64,000 bases of DNA from Myoxocephalus aenaeus (Eukaryota > Chordata > Actinopteri > Perciformes > Cottidae): NCBI GenBank assembly GCA_038501785.1, contig JBAMJR010000031.1, forward strand, positions 5,748,001-5,812,000, written 5' to 3'. Made by a program: the position numbers and the translations under genes. Every line of letters begins with the position of its first letter. Positions within the stretch are counted from its first letter, which is position 1. The notes under the pieces were generated by a model. The model saw only the letters and a list, made by a program, of their open reading frames with translations, did no database searches and was not told the origin of the DNA. Of the stretch, positions 34,760-48,749 are shown in pieces.

Positions 34760-37700
34760 ACTGTGTCATCCCCCCTCCCCCCACCTTTTAAATCAAAGTT
34801 CCTCCATTTAGTGTTTGAGCTAAAACAAGTCACTTTGATGTTGAAATCATCCCAAGGCAGTACAGTTTGAAGACAGCAATAAGTGCTTGTCACCAGAAAA
34901 TATGAAGTGTGTAGTCGTGTGGTTAACTTTAATATTTTATTTTCATGCAGTTCCAGTTGTTTTTGATTTTTAAGTGAGGTCATGGAGGAGAAACTGTCTC
35001 TGGTAAGGAGTCTGAAAAAGGGGGAGGTTTTAAGTATTTATACAGTTGAATATTTATTCAAACAAAGGGGAGAAAGTCTGTGTTTTATTAGGCAGAAACA
35101 GCAAGGTTTCATTGATTTTAGATGAGGCTAAATCATTGTGCCTATTTGTTATATCTTTATGGCTTTATGGCTATAAGGGCGATCATTCTGTAGATCAGTA
35201 GTCATGTTGGTTTGGTTTTGCAGCTAAAATCATCCCCGGGATATACAGGCCTTTTGTGTACATCATGTTGATTTAATTCCTTCTCAGAAATGTTCTGTTA
35301 AATTCAATATACAGTATTGCTTAAACAGGAGTGGGCTGCCAACTCCCCTGCAGCGGGACATAAACCTTTATTCATCTGAATAATCATCTATGAATCGTGG
35401 TTCATAAAACAAATTGTCGTTGTAAAAGACATAAAGACATTTCGCGAGCAGCAGAGAGATTGTGGAGTAAGGGCTAGTTGAAAAGGAGGAGATGCCGTCG
35501 CCTTGTGTGCAGAGCCTTTCCTGTGATGCTTCCTCTTTTATCGTCTGACCTTTCTCTTAATTGGCTGACATGTCTTTACACTGAGATTCTGTTGGTCTCC
35601 CAGCCAAGTAATTTCTCCCCCTCTTCCAGCTAAAGCGTTTCCCTCTGACCCATAAATTGGAAGTGCTTTAACCTTTCCTGAGTGTCCCCGTTATAGTGCT
35701 CTCCTTATTCTTTTATTATGCAGATGAGATGGATTTTCAAATTTCAAAAAGTGACTGGTATCACTCACACCTGCTTTTTAATACATTATTTTCGTTCTCA
35801 AATGTGTGTTCTAAGACAAACAAGAGCACATACAAAATGACAGAAATTATATTTATTCTCATACTATAGGTAATATATTTAAAACAGAAAATAACATGAC
35901 TATAAAGAAGCATAGTAGTGTAGGGGTTATTGCGTTAAATCTCCTCATTATCAGTAATCCCTTATTCACCTAAATCAGCAGGCATGTATAGTTACTCACA
36001 AAGATGCTTACAACAATCATCAGAAATGATGGCCTATGTTTGCTTATTTCATTCAGTTATCTATAAAAGCCATAACAAGTGCATTAATCAACTGTCTATT
36101 TGGCTAAACGAGGTTCATAATATATCTATGAAAGTGTATGTGTGTGCTCGGGGTGTAATATACTTGATGTATTGATATGTTTATTTCTATTTATTTCAAG
36201 ACCTCATCCTGCGACTCTGACCCTGAAATCAATACCTTAATTTATGGTCCACCACCTTCAATCAATTCTGCCCCCGTCTCCTCTCAACGATGGACTGCCT
36301 CTGACTGGACACATGTAAGCAGAGTTCCAGAAGCTCTGACTCCTTCTTTCTGCTGGCTGCCTTCTGTGTCGTTGTGCAGTGGGAGGTTAATGGTAACTCA
36401 AATCCAGATTGGCTTCTGGTCATCCTCCTATAGCTTCCCCCAGCTCTCTTTGCTCTCCTGGCCTTCTTGCTTTGCATCCTCCTTCGGCTTTCACCTCCCT
36501 ACTCCGCTCGTGACTGGCAGCTATATGGCTCTGATGCATGATAAACAAAGCACACGGCCAACAGCAGACTGAGAGAAGCACATGCCAAACAAATGCAAAT
36601 GGCTCTTAGTTCTGTCTTGAGCTTCTTCTCTTTCAATGCTGCGCTCTCTGTCTCACCATCTCTGGCGTATTGATCTGCAGAAATGTATAGTCTCATTCCT
36701 GTGACACATAGATGCTGTGTGCTATAGATATAGTGTGGCACCCCTTTCACCACAATACAAAATTGTCTTCCTACCAACACAAGCAACGCTGTTAAGAACA
36801 TCGCTTGGGCTTGAGATTTAGCCATTTAGCCCGGTCATCTCCTTTTAGAAAAGCATAAGGTTGAGGAAAGCCAGGAGGTTTTAGTCTTCTTCAAAAGCAT
36901 GCATGAGCTGGCAGCATTGCTCAAGCAGCCCTTTGCCTCCTCTGGATTTATTAGCCAATTTCCACTACCATTGTCTTTCACTTCAATCTCAGAAGTGAGG
37001 GTGCACCGGGCAAAATATAGGGCTGCAATCATCCGAGTGTGCGGCGACAAAACCTCCACCGCTCGCACCTGGAACTCAATAGATATTCATGAACATTCTC
37101 GTATTTAGAGAAGGAAATAACTTAATACCGACAGTGTCGATGGAATAATAGCTATTTCCTGCCTGACTTGCAGCCCCTCAGAAAATGAGATTGCGCTGGC
37201 CGTCATTTTTCTTGTCTGCTGGGTGTTTCCACGCAGAGGTCTATGGCTGCAGCTATGCTCCCTGCATTGGCAATGAGGTGCACATACAGAGAGGTGAAAG
37301 AAATAGGGAGGGCGAGGGAGCAAGAGCGAGACACAGAGAGAGAGAGAGAGAAAGCAAGTGAGATGGGCTGACTTCAACAGGAGACAGAGGATTTGTTGTC
37401 AGAATTTACTATCAATGAAAATGGAGGTTAAATAGGAAATAAAAAAGAAAATTGAACAGAATCATATTGTGTGTAATTTCCGGAAACACTAACATGCTGT
37501 TTCTCATCCCACCCTGGTTTCCGGATTTAAAAACATGGATTTAGTGTCAACAGGATACAACTTGACCAAGCCCATGATGCTGCCCTCTGCCTGAGCCAAG
37601 TGATATACTTCATTCATACCGTTAATAAGATCGATTACTTCTGTGAGGGAACAAGAGTGTCCAATAAGGAAGAGAGAGAAAATAAAATAAAAAAGGAGAG

Positions 37701-38600
37701 TAAGTAAAAGAAGATAGAAAAGGGAATTGAGTGACGTGAAAGGATGCCTGACCTGAGAAACAAAGGGATCTTTCAAACTATTCCTTACCATTACTGGGCC
37801 TGTCACGATTCCCCAACCACCGGTCTTATAAATTAACCATCTCACAGAGGAGCTCAAGCTGCAACCCTCTCTCTCCTCTACAATTAGGGTTCTTCTCTTT
37901 GTAAGCCTTCCTTATCTCTTTGCTTTTACTCAGGCCTTCATCGGCACAAACATATATCACAATTTTCCTTTACATTCCATTCTTATTCAGGCCATCATCT
38001 TCACGAGTGCACAGCATTCATCATGAGTTAGAGAGGGTCTTCAGATTCTAAGGGTTGTTGCTCCAAGTGCCATCATGGACAACCCATGAGTAAATTTGGA
38101 GCTATAAGAAATGAAAACACTCACCAAGACAATGCATTTTTAAATAGTTTTACTAAATCCATACTTTGTTTTTCTAAAGGTTCATCTTGGCCTTGTCATG
38201 TCAACTTTTAGCATTCTCTTCTGCTGAGCAATTATAAAATCATTAAGAACTTTCAGTGCAAGCATCCAACGATTGCACCATTGAACTCATAAATGCTCGC
38301 ATTCCATTTCTGTCTAAATTTGATCCTAAATGGGTGTCTGGGCTGCAGCCGTTTCAGTGTGTCTCTTTGCTGGGCACACATACAGCAGTTTGCAGAAAAA
38401 AATCTTGCTATTTTTGAGTGAGTTGAAAGACTCCTCTATGTGGGAATTGCTTTTTGAGAAAGAGAGAAAAGGAGTCTGTGTGATTTTGTGTGGGATAATA
38501 GCATGAATTTGCGCTGCAGAGAGATTTATCTATAGAGAGTTCAGAGTTGCAATGAAAAGGGTAGAGAGAGAGAGTGAACAAGTGTGGGGGAGTGCTGGTA
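34760..38600. other. Non-coding stretch
   Basis: No supported exon. Mixed, non-repetitive sequence at 35420-35740 and 36830-37100 may be conserved. A purine-rich patch lies at 37300-37360 and a purine/AT-rich patch at 37660-37730. Confidence 0.4.
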
Positions 38601-38639
38601 GGATGAGGGGAGTTGGAGGGAGGATGAGGGAGGATGAGG

Positions 38640-38960
38640 GGGGTATGAAGGCGTGTTTAAATTAATTTGATCTTGGATGCCTAGGAGACATGGCCAGTGT
38701 GAGCAAGCCACGCGCCCGGACAGAGACCTGAGCAGATTGCACCGCTGCTTTGTATTCCAAATTAATTGGCCTCTGAAGATCGCCCTCCACCCCTCACAAC
38801 ACTACTGATGCACATTTTCCTCTCCTCAATTAAAAGTGTGTACCCCGCAAGCAGCCCTCTCCCCTTATTCACAATGACTTCTCACCCCCTTGTTACCGAG
38901 AATAAACTGGGCCTTCACATCAGGGCTTAGCAGGACTGTGGGGGAAAAGGAACAATTAAA
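38640..38960. promoter_or_regulatory. Candidate conserved non-coding element
   Basis: Non-repetitive, moderately GC-rich sequence with TTTAAATTAATTTGATC, CCAAATTAATTGGCC and CAATTAAAAG blocks. It lacks coding potential and is bordered by purine-rich repeats. The palindromic AATTAATT cores suit paired homeodomain binding. Conservation is inferred, not shown. Confidence 0.3.
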
Positions 38961-38999
38961 GGCAGGACGAATTATACAATCCATCAGCCGAGTGTGTAG

Positions 39000-41930
39000 T
39001 GATCATGTGTCATTAATTACACTTAAAAGATTAGAATTTGATTTAATTTTTCTAGTTGCAAACAAATTTTAAAAAAGACCAAAACTTTAATGAATATAAT
39101 ACTATATATAATGGGTGTCTGTTATAGTCTGATATAGTTCCTGTGCCACAGAACTCCATAATTGTCCAAAAACTACAGAGTCCTGCTGCCTTTTACTCAC
39201 TCATCAAAGCTGTATTAATCCACTATTGAAAATAGTCCCCAACAAATGTGCTATTTACTTCTGTTTGAATAATGTTTGATAAATTCTTGTGAACATCTCT
39301 TGAATTTTCTTCTTATTCATAGTATGTTTTGTACATTTCTCTATACACCATAATGAAAGGCCCCACACAGAGATACTTTTGGGAAATTTTACTGTTTTGT
39401 ATATTTACTCTTAAATATCGCTATTAGGAATTCCAGTCAAGACAAAAGCACGTTAAACATGTTTTTCTTTTTAATGATTAATTAAGGATTAAAACCTAAT
39501 TAATTAACAAAGGGCAAAAAAGTCCAAATTAATGAAATTTCCGAGATTTGTTTTTACATCCATATCAATCACCAGGTTTTATGTGTGGCACGGTGCGTTC
39601 CATGTAAAATGCGGGCTGCATTACGGGCTTAATTGTTGGGTTGAAAGCTCCCTGAGCAGCAGGGGGCAGTTTCTAGCTCCGCCTGTGATACACAAAAGAC
39701 GTTATTATACTGCGCCCTATGACTGAAACCCTACCTTTTATACGCTCAAAGGAGCAGTATACGATCCGTAACAAAATGGTGACAATAAACAAACAAAAAT
39801 ATCTCCACTCCGGCTTACATTTGAGGTCTACGTTTGATCCGTTATACCATAACTTTCTCTATAAAGTCACAGAAGTGGAAAAGTGGTCTGTCTTGAAGTA
39901 AAAATAGTAAGAACATTTTCACAACTGACATATTTATTTATGAGAGTTTAGAAGTTTTGAGGGGAAGTAAAAATGTAGCATGAATCTATTTATTGAACAA
40001 AGGACAGCAAAACACCACAACAAACATCAGGCGAAAAAACACTCAAGATCCAAGATATTTCAGTCAGGAGAGATGTGAAAATGTTCTCAGAGGAGAATTG
40101 CCCCTGCGGACGACAAATGCCAAAACAACTCTGACAAAGAAAGAAAGGAGGAAAATATGAGTGAACAGAAGGAAGAACAATTATTTATGTAAATAAAGTG
40201 GCATTGCTGCTTATAATTAGTGGGAAAATTAAGCAGGAAAGAAAAGGAGGGGGGGACATCACGCATGTCACCCAACTAATTTTTCTCATGCAAATTAACA
40301 ATCAAAATTATAAATGGAAATGGTGTTGTTGTGATCGAGAGAGAAAGAGAGAGAGCAATGAGAGATGCCCTGTTTTTCTTGTATTCACTCTGTTTGGAAT
40401 TCATTATCTGGTGAAGCAAGAAGAGGCAGATCGACTTTGACACAAAGGGTGAAGTCGATAACAGCAGCAAGAGGAACGTAGTTAGATTATTGTTTTGGAC
40501 AGAATGGCTTTAAAAATATAATTGTCTAATGCAAGAAGGCAGAAGGAAAGCTGTTGTGTTATTTTAATACATGTAGAAATCTCCATACACCATTCCTTAT
40601 ATCAATCATTATACTTTAATTCCTCTTTGCATACATGCTCTGATACACAACTCATTTCCATTTAGTAGTTTGTGTTTTTTTTCCTGGTACATTTATCCTG
40701 TTTTGGTCCACCTGTACTGTCCTGTCAGTGTAAAAGCTGACCTATGCTATACACGCACTATATGCACCTGTCCATAACACCACAGGGCCAGTGTGCACAG
40801 ATTCGATGTGCAGAGCTGCTGACACAGTTATCAGACACTAAATTCCCGTCGCTCTCCCAACGAGAGGTACTGGTTGCAGGGACTATAAAGGCAGTGTCAA
40901 TGAGGGTGTGATAACTGTGAAAGTCTGTCTACACGTGTCTCCTGTCTTCTCGTCTCTCCTGTACCTCCTTGCTCACCACCGGCACCTCACACACACTGCG
41001 ACCTGCTTTTTGCCTCCCCTCTTTCGTTGGGAAATGTTTTTAAAAGGAGCCGGGATCAAACAAAGTCGAAAAATGCCTGTCTGGCATTCATCTGACAGCC
41101 CTGCATCATGAACCCTTTTAAAAGAGGGTGTAGAGGAAAAAAGGGAGAGAAAATACGACATGTTTCGCACAATTTATGCAGCGTTAATTTTCCAGCCCCC
41201 GCGTCGACTGTTTACAGAGTCCTGTGCATCTCAAACCTCCGTCTCTTGTTCTCTGTTTTTCCCCCCTATCTCTCAAACCACAATCCATTTTTTACTTTTT
41301 CCTCCCACCCCTCTCACTTTTTGTGGCTTATTTTATTCAGATTTTTTTTCCTCCAGTCTTTTTTGTGTCACTAGTGAGGATGCTCTCCCTTGGGGTGGCT
41401 AAATTTACATCTCTCCATATGACAAACACAAACAAAGAAGCAAATAAATCAAATGTGAGGTACAGAGAGAAAAAAGGGGAGGAGGAGGCAGAGAGCAGCT
41501 GTGGATTTTTATCTGTCTCAGAACATATATATGAATACAACAGTGCGGTGATATTGATAATCTATGAATAGATTATGGCTGTGCGACACTGGATGGATAC
41601 CCTGATTACGTTCCTCCATAGGAACCAATACTTAGCTTTGATTTTATTCAAAAGACTAAACTGTAACACCATTAAATCCAAACTGTCATCAGTAATGACA
41701 CCAGATGACAGCAGGCTTAACAGATTTTGGATGATGAGATAAAAAATAAATATAATAAAAAAACATACAATAACAAAAAGTTTAAAATAGATGTGTGTGG
41801 TTGTTTTTAAGGCCTTGAGTGTTTATGTGGGACAGAACAGAAAGACTCAACCGGACAGGATGAGCCATTACCTCAACACCAGCACAGTGTCACCTGTCAT
41901 CCCTCTCCGGGGACCACGCCACATCAGGTT
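39000..41930. other. Non-coding stretch
   Basis: No supported exon. It contains an AATTAATTAA-rich patch at 39467-39540, a CTCF-like site at 39656-39668 and pyrimidine-rich sequence at 41240-41360. Confidence 0.4.
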
Positions 41931-41932
41931 AG

Positions 41933-41935
<3 letters not shown>

Positions 41936-42004
<69 letters not shown>

Positions 42005-42022
42005 GTGTGGGTGGGTGGGTGG
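41936..42022. repeat. (GT)n microsatellite followed by GGTG repeats
   Basis: Perfect GT to about 41999, then GTGTGTG and (GGTG)n. Confidence 0.95.
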
Positions 42023-42407
42023 ATGCATGTTTGAGTGTGTGTCAGAGGAATCTAGAGAAACTTACCCCCATCACCGCTCCCACCCTTCCCTACAACGGCT
42101 CAGTTTACCATACAATTTCACTTATGAAAATTCATGTGGCGGAAACAAAGCCCAAAAGAATCAAGTTGTGCTCAGTTCCTGTTTTTCTCTGTGAGTGTGT
42201 GCAGTAAGTACTCATACAGTATGTATGTACAGGGCTTCAGCAAGATGGAGGATTCATCAACAATGGACTGTACACATGTATTCGGAGCATGGTGTCTATT
42301 TCCTCCTCCTCTCTCTGCTGCTTCCTTATCTGAATATTGAGAGGAGCACATTGGGTGGGGGCTTCTGTAGAAGAAGGAAAGCGGGAGGCTTGATCAGTCC
42401 CAAATAT

Positions 42408-42415
42408 ATGTGTGT

Positions 42416-42447
<32 letters not shown>

Positions 42448-42474
42448 CTGCGTATGTACGTGTGTGTGTGCGTC
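42408..42474. repeat. Interrupted (GT)n microsatellite
   Basis: GT units with TA, CT and CG interruptions. Confidence 0.9.
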
Positions 42475-42850
42475 AGTGCTTTTGACAAGCAGAGGAGCCC
42501 TGCTGTGTCTCAGCGCGTCTTCTCTGATACATTATTAATTAGGCGGCGTTTAGAGTAACGAGCAGAGCATTTGAGCCCCCTCTTGCCCCACCCTCGGTGA
42601 CACGCTCCCTGGGAATCCGCTGTGTGACTGCAGATCAGAGGAAGCGACAATCCGACACTGCATCACCTCCTTCCAGGAATACCAGAGAGCCGGGCTCCCA
42701 GGGAGACGAAAGACAGGAAGTATCACAATACCTCCACCTGCATCTCTCTGCTAACGCACGTTATATTATACAGGGGTTTGCAGGGGTTTGTCCACACACT
42801 GACATTACAAGTCCTCTAGAATGCAGATGTGAAAAGTAAGTTGTTTTTTT

Positions 42851-42868
42851 TTGGGGGGGGGGGGGGGA
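42851..42868. repeat. Poly-G run
   Basis: T9 followed by an uninterrupted G run of about 17. Length may be unreliable in assembly. Confidence 0.8.
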
Positions 42869-43267
42869 CACATCCTGTCTCATGCTTCCAGTCAGTGTTG
42901 ACGTCTTCAATATAATCTTTTCCGAACCTTAACCAAGTGGTGTGAGTGCCTGAACTTAACAAAGCAAACATGGATAAGACAGAGATATTTTTTCAAATAC
43001 ACTTATTAAGTATTTATGATTTGCCGTTTATTAAAATGGTTTCCTTCTGTTGATGAATACAAATATGTGGTATCATGTTTCATAAAAAAAATATCTGTTT
43101 AGAATTAGTAGTATATCAATGCTATTTCTAGGAAATAGGGTTGGCCTGGTCCCCGTGCCATACAATTTAAATAATATTTATGTAAATGCATGAATAATAT
43201 AACATTTCAAAGGGAGCTGTTCTTCAGAGTGACCTATTTTAATTTTGATATTTCAGTAAATGTCACT

Positions 43268-43600
43268 ATTAAAGGAGAAATATATGACACCCAGAGCATT
43301 AATATAGCATCAAACAACTATTTGCTATAGTGGAATAATGTCTGCGCAGACAATGAAGTCTCTCTCCTTCCCCCGGTCGCTGCTCTGCACTGCTCTCATG
43401 CTGCGGTTACAGCTGATAATGCCATCTCGACAGATAGCGTTGTCGAGGAAGCTTAACACCCACCCACCAGGTAAACACTGTTCGCTCTGTCAGCATGTTT
43501 GCCGTAGTGTTACTGTTAGCGCCGGCTCAGGTGTCACCATGTTGAGAGCCATTGGGAGGCAATCCCAATCTCGAATCTTGCAACTTTAATAAATCAAGTA
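43268..43600. repeat. Interspersed repeat, copy B
   Basis: The counterpart of 5434-5670, in the same orientation and somewhat longer. Both copies start TTAAAGG(T/A)GA. Confidence 0.6.
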
Positions 43601-44275
43601 AAAGGTTTGCTGCTTAATTTTACTGGCACGTCGAGGGTACTACTTTCTGTGTTTCCATTTGGATGGACTCAAGCAAAAGTGTGTGGGGGAATTTCGAATA
43701 AAATGAATTAGGCTTGCGCACAGATATATGTCGTTCTTGCTGGAGTCCACATATTTTCAAATCTATACAACAGAGGTGTTGGGTAATATATAATTATTAC
43801 TTTTGTTATAATGAACAAAAATGTAAAGATAACACCTTTCCTTTTAATTGAGTATTTTTACATTGCTCCATTACAGTTGTGTTACCAGCAGTGAACAGCA
43901 TAGAAGTAGTAGTGTAATAACCTTCAGATACTTTTGTATTACAACCTTTTATAGTATTACCAATTTATTTGAACATATCATATTGGTACACATATATGCT
44001 CTTTTATATTTTTGATATGTTCCACTATTTACCTTTCTACAGTTTGTTAGTCTTGTGTAATTCAGTCCTAACTGTCTTGCTTTTGCTGAAAGTAAACATG
44101 GTCCAACAACTACATTGCCCACCTGAACACAACTGCTGATACAGTATATTACATAATATCCAACGTTACTTTGTCAGTGATAACTTAAGTGGCTTTGCAA
44201 GCGACAGTGTGTTTGTGACGCTAGAAAAATAGTGGGCGAGTTGTGGCATTTAGAGGATCAACAGCGTAAATAAGC

Positions 44276-44410
44276 CTCCTCTCCTCCTCTCCTCTCCTCT
44301 CCTCTCCTCTCCTCTCCTCTCCTCTCCTCTCCTCTCCTCTCCTCTCCTCTCCTCTCCTCTCCCCTCCACTACCATCCTATCCTATCCTCTCCTCTACCAT
44401 CCTCTCCTCT
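44276..44410. repeat. (CCTCT)n pentanucleotide tract
   Basis: About 16 near-perfect CCTCT units to 44362, then degenerate CCATCCTATCC and CCTCT variants. The tract continues as pyrimidines to a CTGCTCAG at about 44420. Confidence 0.95.
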
Positions 44411-44419
44411 CCCTGCTCA

Positions 44420-45860
44420 GATTTTGATAAATGAAGATTGGACTGTGTAGATGCTTTATCCTATTATCATACACCTCTCCCTCTGATAAATAATGCAAAT
44501 GCAAATCTTCACCCGCCAATTCAATCCTTAGCATCTTTTTTCTCTGCTGTTAGTTCTACTGTTGTTTTGCATGATTTCATATTTAGGGTCATAACCTCCC
44601 TCCTCCCTCCCCCCAGTGCATGTTCACATTATACTCACCTTTTGTTTTTACTGTCTGACTAATTCAATAATTTTCTCCCCCCTTTTGTCATCCCTCCCTC
44701 CCCGCTCTCCTCCGCCTGCCCTTCAAATCTTCTGGGTCTGGCTGAGTCTCTGTTGTCTGCCTCATTACTGACTGTTCAGCCATTTGATTTTCTGAAACCG
44801 CTGTGCCGCCACGCTGAGACCTTCTCATCCCTATTATTGTCCACCTCACAAACGAGCACATACACATGTGCAAGCAACAGAAAATATAAAGATACAAGCA
44901 GCCCTTCTATTTTTCTTGTATGATGCATTAAGCATCAATGAATATGTGGTATTTCTGTGTATTTCTGTTTGCTACATGCCGAGTGCCCAAACACCGGACA
45001 GTGTTATAGTGCAGCAAAGTGTTATGGTGACAGCTAAGATTTAGCTTTTATTTTTCCAGGGCTACTCAGCAGAATGTAAAAAGTGCCTCCATAAAGAAGT
45101 GTATCGTAGAGCGACTGCCTGTGATTCCACACCACAGTTGGTGATGACAACGCCATTCCTCTTGGTGACGGATGAACTGTTGAATCCTACCAACTCTTGG
45201 CCCCACTCAGGTTATGAATGTTGCTCGCATAGCATAGCAATACTGGAGCAAGTCTTTTTCTTCACTAGTTTCCCTATAAGGCGGTATTTTAAACTCAAAA
45301 TGCATCAACATATCATATTTGCACAAGAATAAAATGTGAACACGTGCTTTGTCTCTCTTTCTCGCCGTAACCCTCATTTTCACAGGGTCACAAGCCTTGG
45401 CCTGGAAATTCCCTGACCACAAGTGTCAGCCACATCCCACTGGACTACCATGAACATGTCCACCATCCACCAGCATCTCACATCTCAGCCAACACTGAGC
45501 ATGTGACTGTGCTGGTGTGTGCTGGAAGATTTGCCGGAGCGTCCTTCCTTCTTGTTTCCTGAGTGATTGGCTGTCGTTTGTTCTGCACCTTGCTTTGTTT
45601 TCATTTTCTGTGATTGAATCAGCATACAAATTAGGCTCAAGTGAACTACAGGCTTGGAGGCCTCTTGTCTTTCCAAGTGACAGATGTGGCCGCAGGAATC
45701 TTCTGTTATCCACCTGAAATTCTACAGTGAGATTTAACTGAATGCTTAAAAAACATTATATTCAAAGATGCCTATGAAAGTGGTTATGCCCACACTGTAT
45801 ATGAAATGCGGAAAACGTTTTTATAATCCTTTCCTATTTATAATTCACACGTACACATTT
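44420..45860. other. Non-coding stretch
   Basis: No supported exon. The sequence is of mixed composition with a pyrimidine-rich patch at 44675-44735. Confidence 0.35.
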
Positions 45861-45967
<107 letters not shown>

Positions 45968-45969
45968 AG

Positions 45970-47130
45970 GCTTGCACCAGCACAAACCTGCATTCAGACT
46001 ATTCATTATCTACCCCCCTAGAGCAGTCCAGAGGGGCAAACTGTGTGGCCACTACAAGCCAAACATGTTTGGAAGCTGCAGGCCAGAGCCAAATGGGCCA
46101 AGCACCTGCCCCAGGTGTCAACAGGGCCCCTTGGCCCTGAGTGCCAGGCATCCTCCTGAAAAGAAAGGAGATGGAGAGCCCGATAGAAGGCCATCTCATT
46201 ACCTACTCCCTGGGGCTGCAACTAAGCAAGGGATGTAGGGTGTGAGGGCCATGTCACCTCTGTGGATGGCCCTCATGAACTGTGGTTAATTGAAATCTGA
46301 TATATCTGAGTCCCTACTTGGCGCACAACCAGTCAAACAGCAGGCTGAGTTTCATCCTGCCAAGTGAGGCTGAAAGAAAAAAGAGAGAGCTCCATCGTTC
46401 ACATTTCTTTTTTACATCTTCCCCAACTCACTGTCTCTTCTCCAGTCATGCAATCCACAACGTTATTGATTTGTTCGCGAGCTCTGAACATGGTCCATCA
46501 TTGGCGGTGCTCTAGGATGGTAAGAGCTGATCATACAACACAGTTTGATGCTAACTTGGTGCACTGTGCGCTGGCTGACCTTGGCTGAGATACACAATGC
46601 AGCCTTGCTGGAATCCCAGCCTCTCACAGAGGTGGATACCAAGTGGGAATACAGGAGGTGAAGACGCATCCACACAAAGAGCTGTTTAACTGTCCAGAGG
46701 TCCTCTGGGTACTCCACCTCTCACTTTATCCTTTTAATATTTCATATCCTGGCCCCAACCACGCTCTGGCCAAATGCCTCTGCCTGGGTTGCTGGAATAT
46801 GGATGAGAGTGCACATTTACCCATTTACCTGGATGTCAGTCAGAAGCAGCTCTAAACAATACACTCTCTTCCCCGTAACCTCACCTCTGCTCACCTCACT
46901 GGGTCCAGAGCTAGCTTGTTACAGAAAGGAGGAGGGATCGAAGTGAAGAAAAATTGACAGAAAAATCCTACAAACAGGAGCCCTGCGATAACAAATACAC
47001 AACATGTGGAGGAGATGTTGGACTTAAGGAGATTAGGTGTCTGAGGATCTGGACACAACTGGAATGTGAATATATTTGATTACTTTAGTTACAAGTCACA
47101 TAACATTTGAGAGTACATATAAAAAGTGTC
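45970..47130. other. Non-coding stretch
   Basis: The sequence has fairly even composition with no recognised gene. Frames at 45999-46238 arise on both strands but show no family match. Confidence 0.35.
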
Positions 47131-47299
47131 TAGTTGTGGACCCTGGTCACGTTTCATATGTCCTTGAGCTGTGAGCAGTTTCACCAAAGAGACATACTCA
47201 AAACTTTGTTCCCAAAGAGGTTAAACTCTTCAATGTTTAACAAAACAGCAAAGATGAGAGAAAAGTCCAAAGATTTGCATGTGGAATGCTTCTATGTGA

Positions 47300-47845
47300 C
47301 TTTTTTTGTCTACGTTTTGGACTTTCCTCCACACATTAGGTCACTAAAATGGAAGTTTTTAAAACAAAAAGGTGTAGATTTTGTAAAACTCTGGTTACTT
47401 TGTATCTGTCTGGACATGTGTTTGGGAAACAATGGCATCTCAAAATGGTTTCACTTCAACAAAAAATTGAAGATCAGTCAACGGTGTCTGAATATTTTGT
47501 ATAACAAGACTCCCCAACAATGCTTTCTTGGGCTCTCGTCCCCTTATATTGTAAAGTGACGCTAAGCAGCAGCTCCACCTTGTTGTCTGTCAAATTTTGT
47601 TTTCGCCATGGCACCAATTATCGAGTATGTCTAAATAAATAGCTATTGCTTTACTGTTGTTTACTATCTGTCAACACCGCTGAAAGAAAATAAGATCACT
47701 GATCATGCTCAGAATCGTCTTCTCTGGTATTTGAGGTACTGTTGACGTAGTCTTTAATGACACCTACCGGCCCGGGGAGCGTTTTAAGTCGTTTTTGCAT
47801 TCTAGTGTGAATGGAGATATTTTATAAAACGAAAGGGGTATGGAC
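47300..47845. mobile_element. Possible non-autonomous hAT-like element
   Basis: The left part reads CGTTTTGGACTTTCCTCCAC, then CACTAAAATGGAAGTTTTTAAAA. The right part reads TTGCATTCTAGTGTGAATGG and ATTTTATAAAACG. This arrangement resembles fish hAT-type MITE ends, and the ends are loosely inverted to each other. The 141-residue frame over the left part is not protein-like. Confidence 0.25.
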
Positions 47846-48329
47846 ATAATTACATTTTAAAACATAGAGGAACAAATCTGTTTAAAAAACAGGCCCTTAA
47901 ATAGCTGTCGCTCTGACACGGCTTTAGGAGAGTAAACAGTAAATCTGTTGTCAGTGAGTAAAATCAGGCTTTGCGTTGGATTGCATGCATGTATCATTTC
48001 CTGTGGCAATCTGAATCCAATATGGGAATGGGGGACTCCATGCACTAACATTGAAAACGACTAAGGAGACAATCAGTGGTGTTAAATACAATGAATGGCT
48101 TTTGCAGAAAGCATTTATCAAATGTTTTATTTATTTAACTAATGATATTTCTGTATCTTTAATGAAGTAGGATTTTAAACAAAGACTTGTAATTAGGACT
48201 TAATTTACTTGTAATGTAGTACTTTTTCATTTTTGAGACTGTTTCTTTAAAAGTACTACTGCTACATTTTAGTTTAGTTTAGTTTCCTAAACAAACCTGG
48301 TCATTAAGTATAGCCGTACATCGATGTAC

Positions 48330-48720
48330 TAATTGCACAGTTTAAGATTGGGCAGCCACTACACAAGACTTCACTTAATGCAATTAGGCTGTGGTTTAAT
48401 TGTTCTTTAATATCTATGAATAAAGCCAATGTGTTACATAGAGTAATTATGGCTAATGACAGCAGCGGGGAGAGAGGAGCAGAAAGTGGTGTGTGTGTTG
48501 AAAGAAACCAGAGAATTCATTTTTGTCTAATAGACCTTTTGTTGAATTGGTTCCGTTCGCATGTGATAAGGGTGTTAAAAATTAATGATTTATAACTATT
48601 TGAACCAGCAATCACATTTTAATTAGGCAGTAATTTATGATAATTTGTCTTCTTTCATACTAGAACAGCTAATAATTGTTAATTAGCCGTTGATGATTTG
48701 TCCTTTGAACATATACCCAA
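48330..48720. promoter_or_regulatory. Candidate conserved non-coding element with dense homeodomain cores
   Basis: In 390 bases there are many TAATTA/TTAATT/ATTAAT-type cores (for example GCAATTAGG, GTAATTATGGCTAATGAC, TTTTAATTAGGCAGTAATTT, GTTAATTAGCCG). There is no tandem structure and no open frame. This is the typical look of a developmental enhancer in vertebrate gene deserts. Conservation remains untested. Confidence 0.35.
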
Positions 48721-48749
48721 ATGGCCAATTCTCGGCCTTTATGAGCACA

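Noticed and set aside
47134..47559. 141-residue + strand frame
   Set aside because: It overlaps a probable transposable-element end and reads as random AT-rich translation without motifs.
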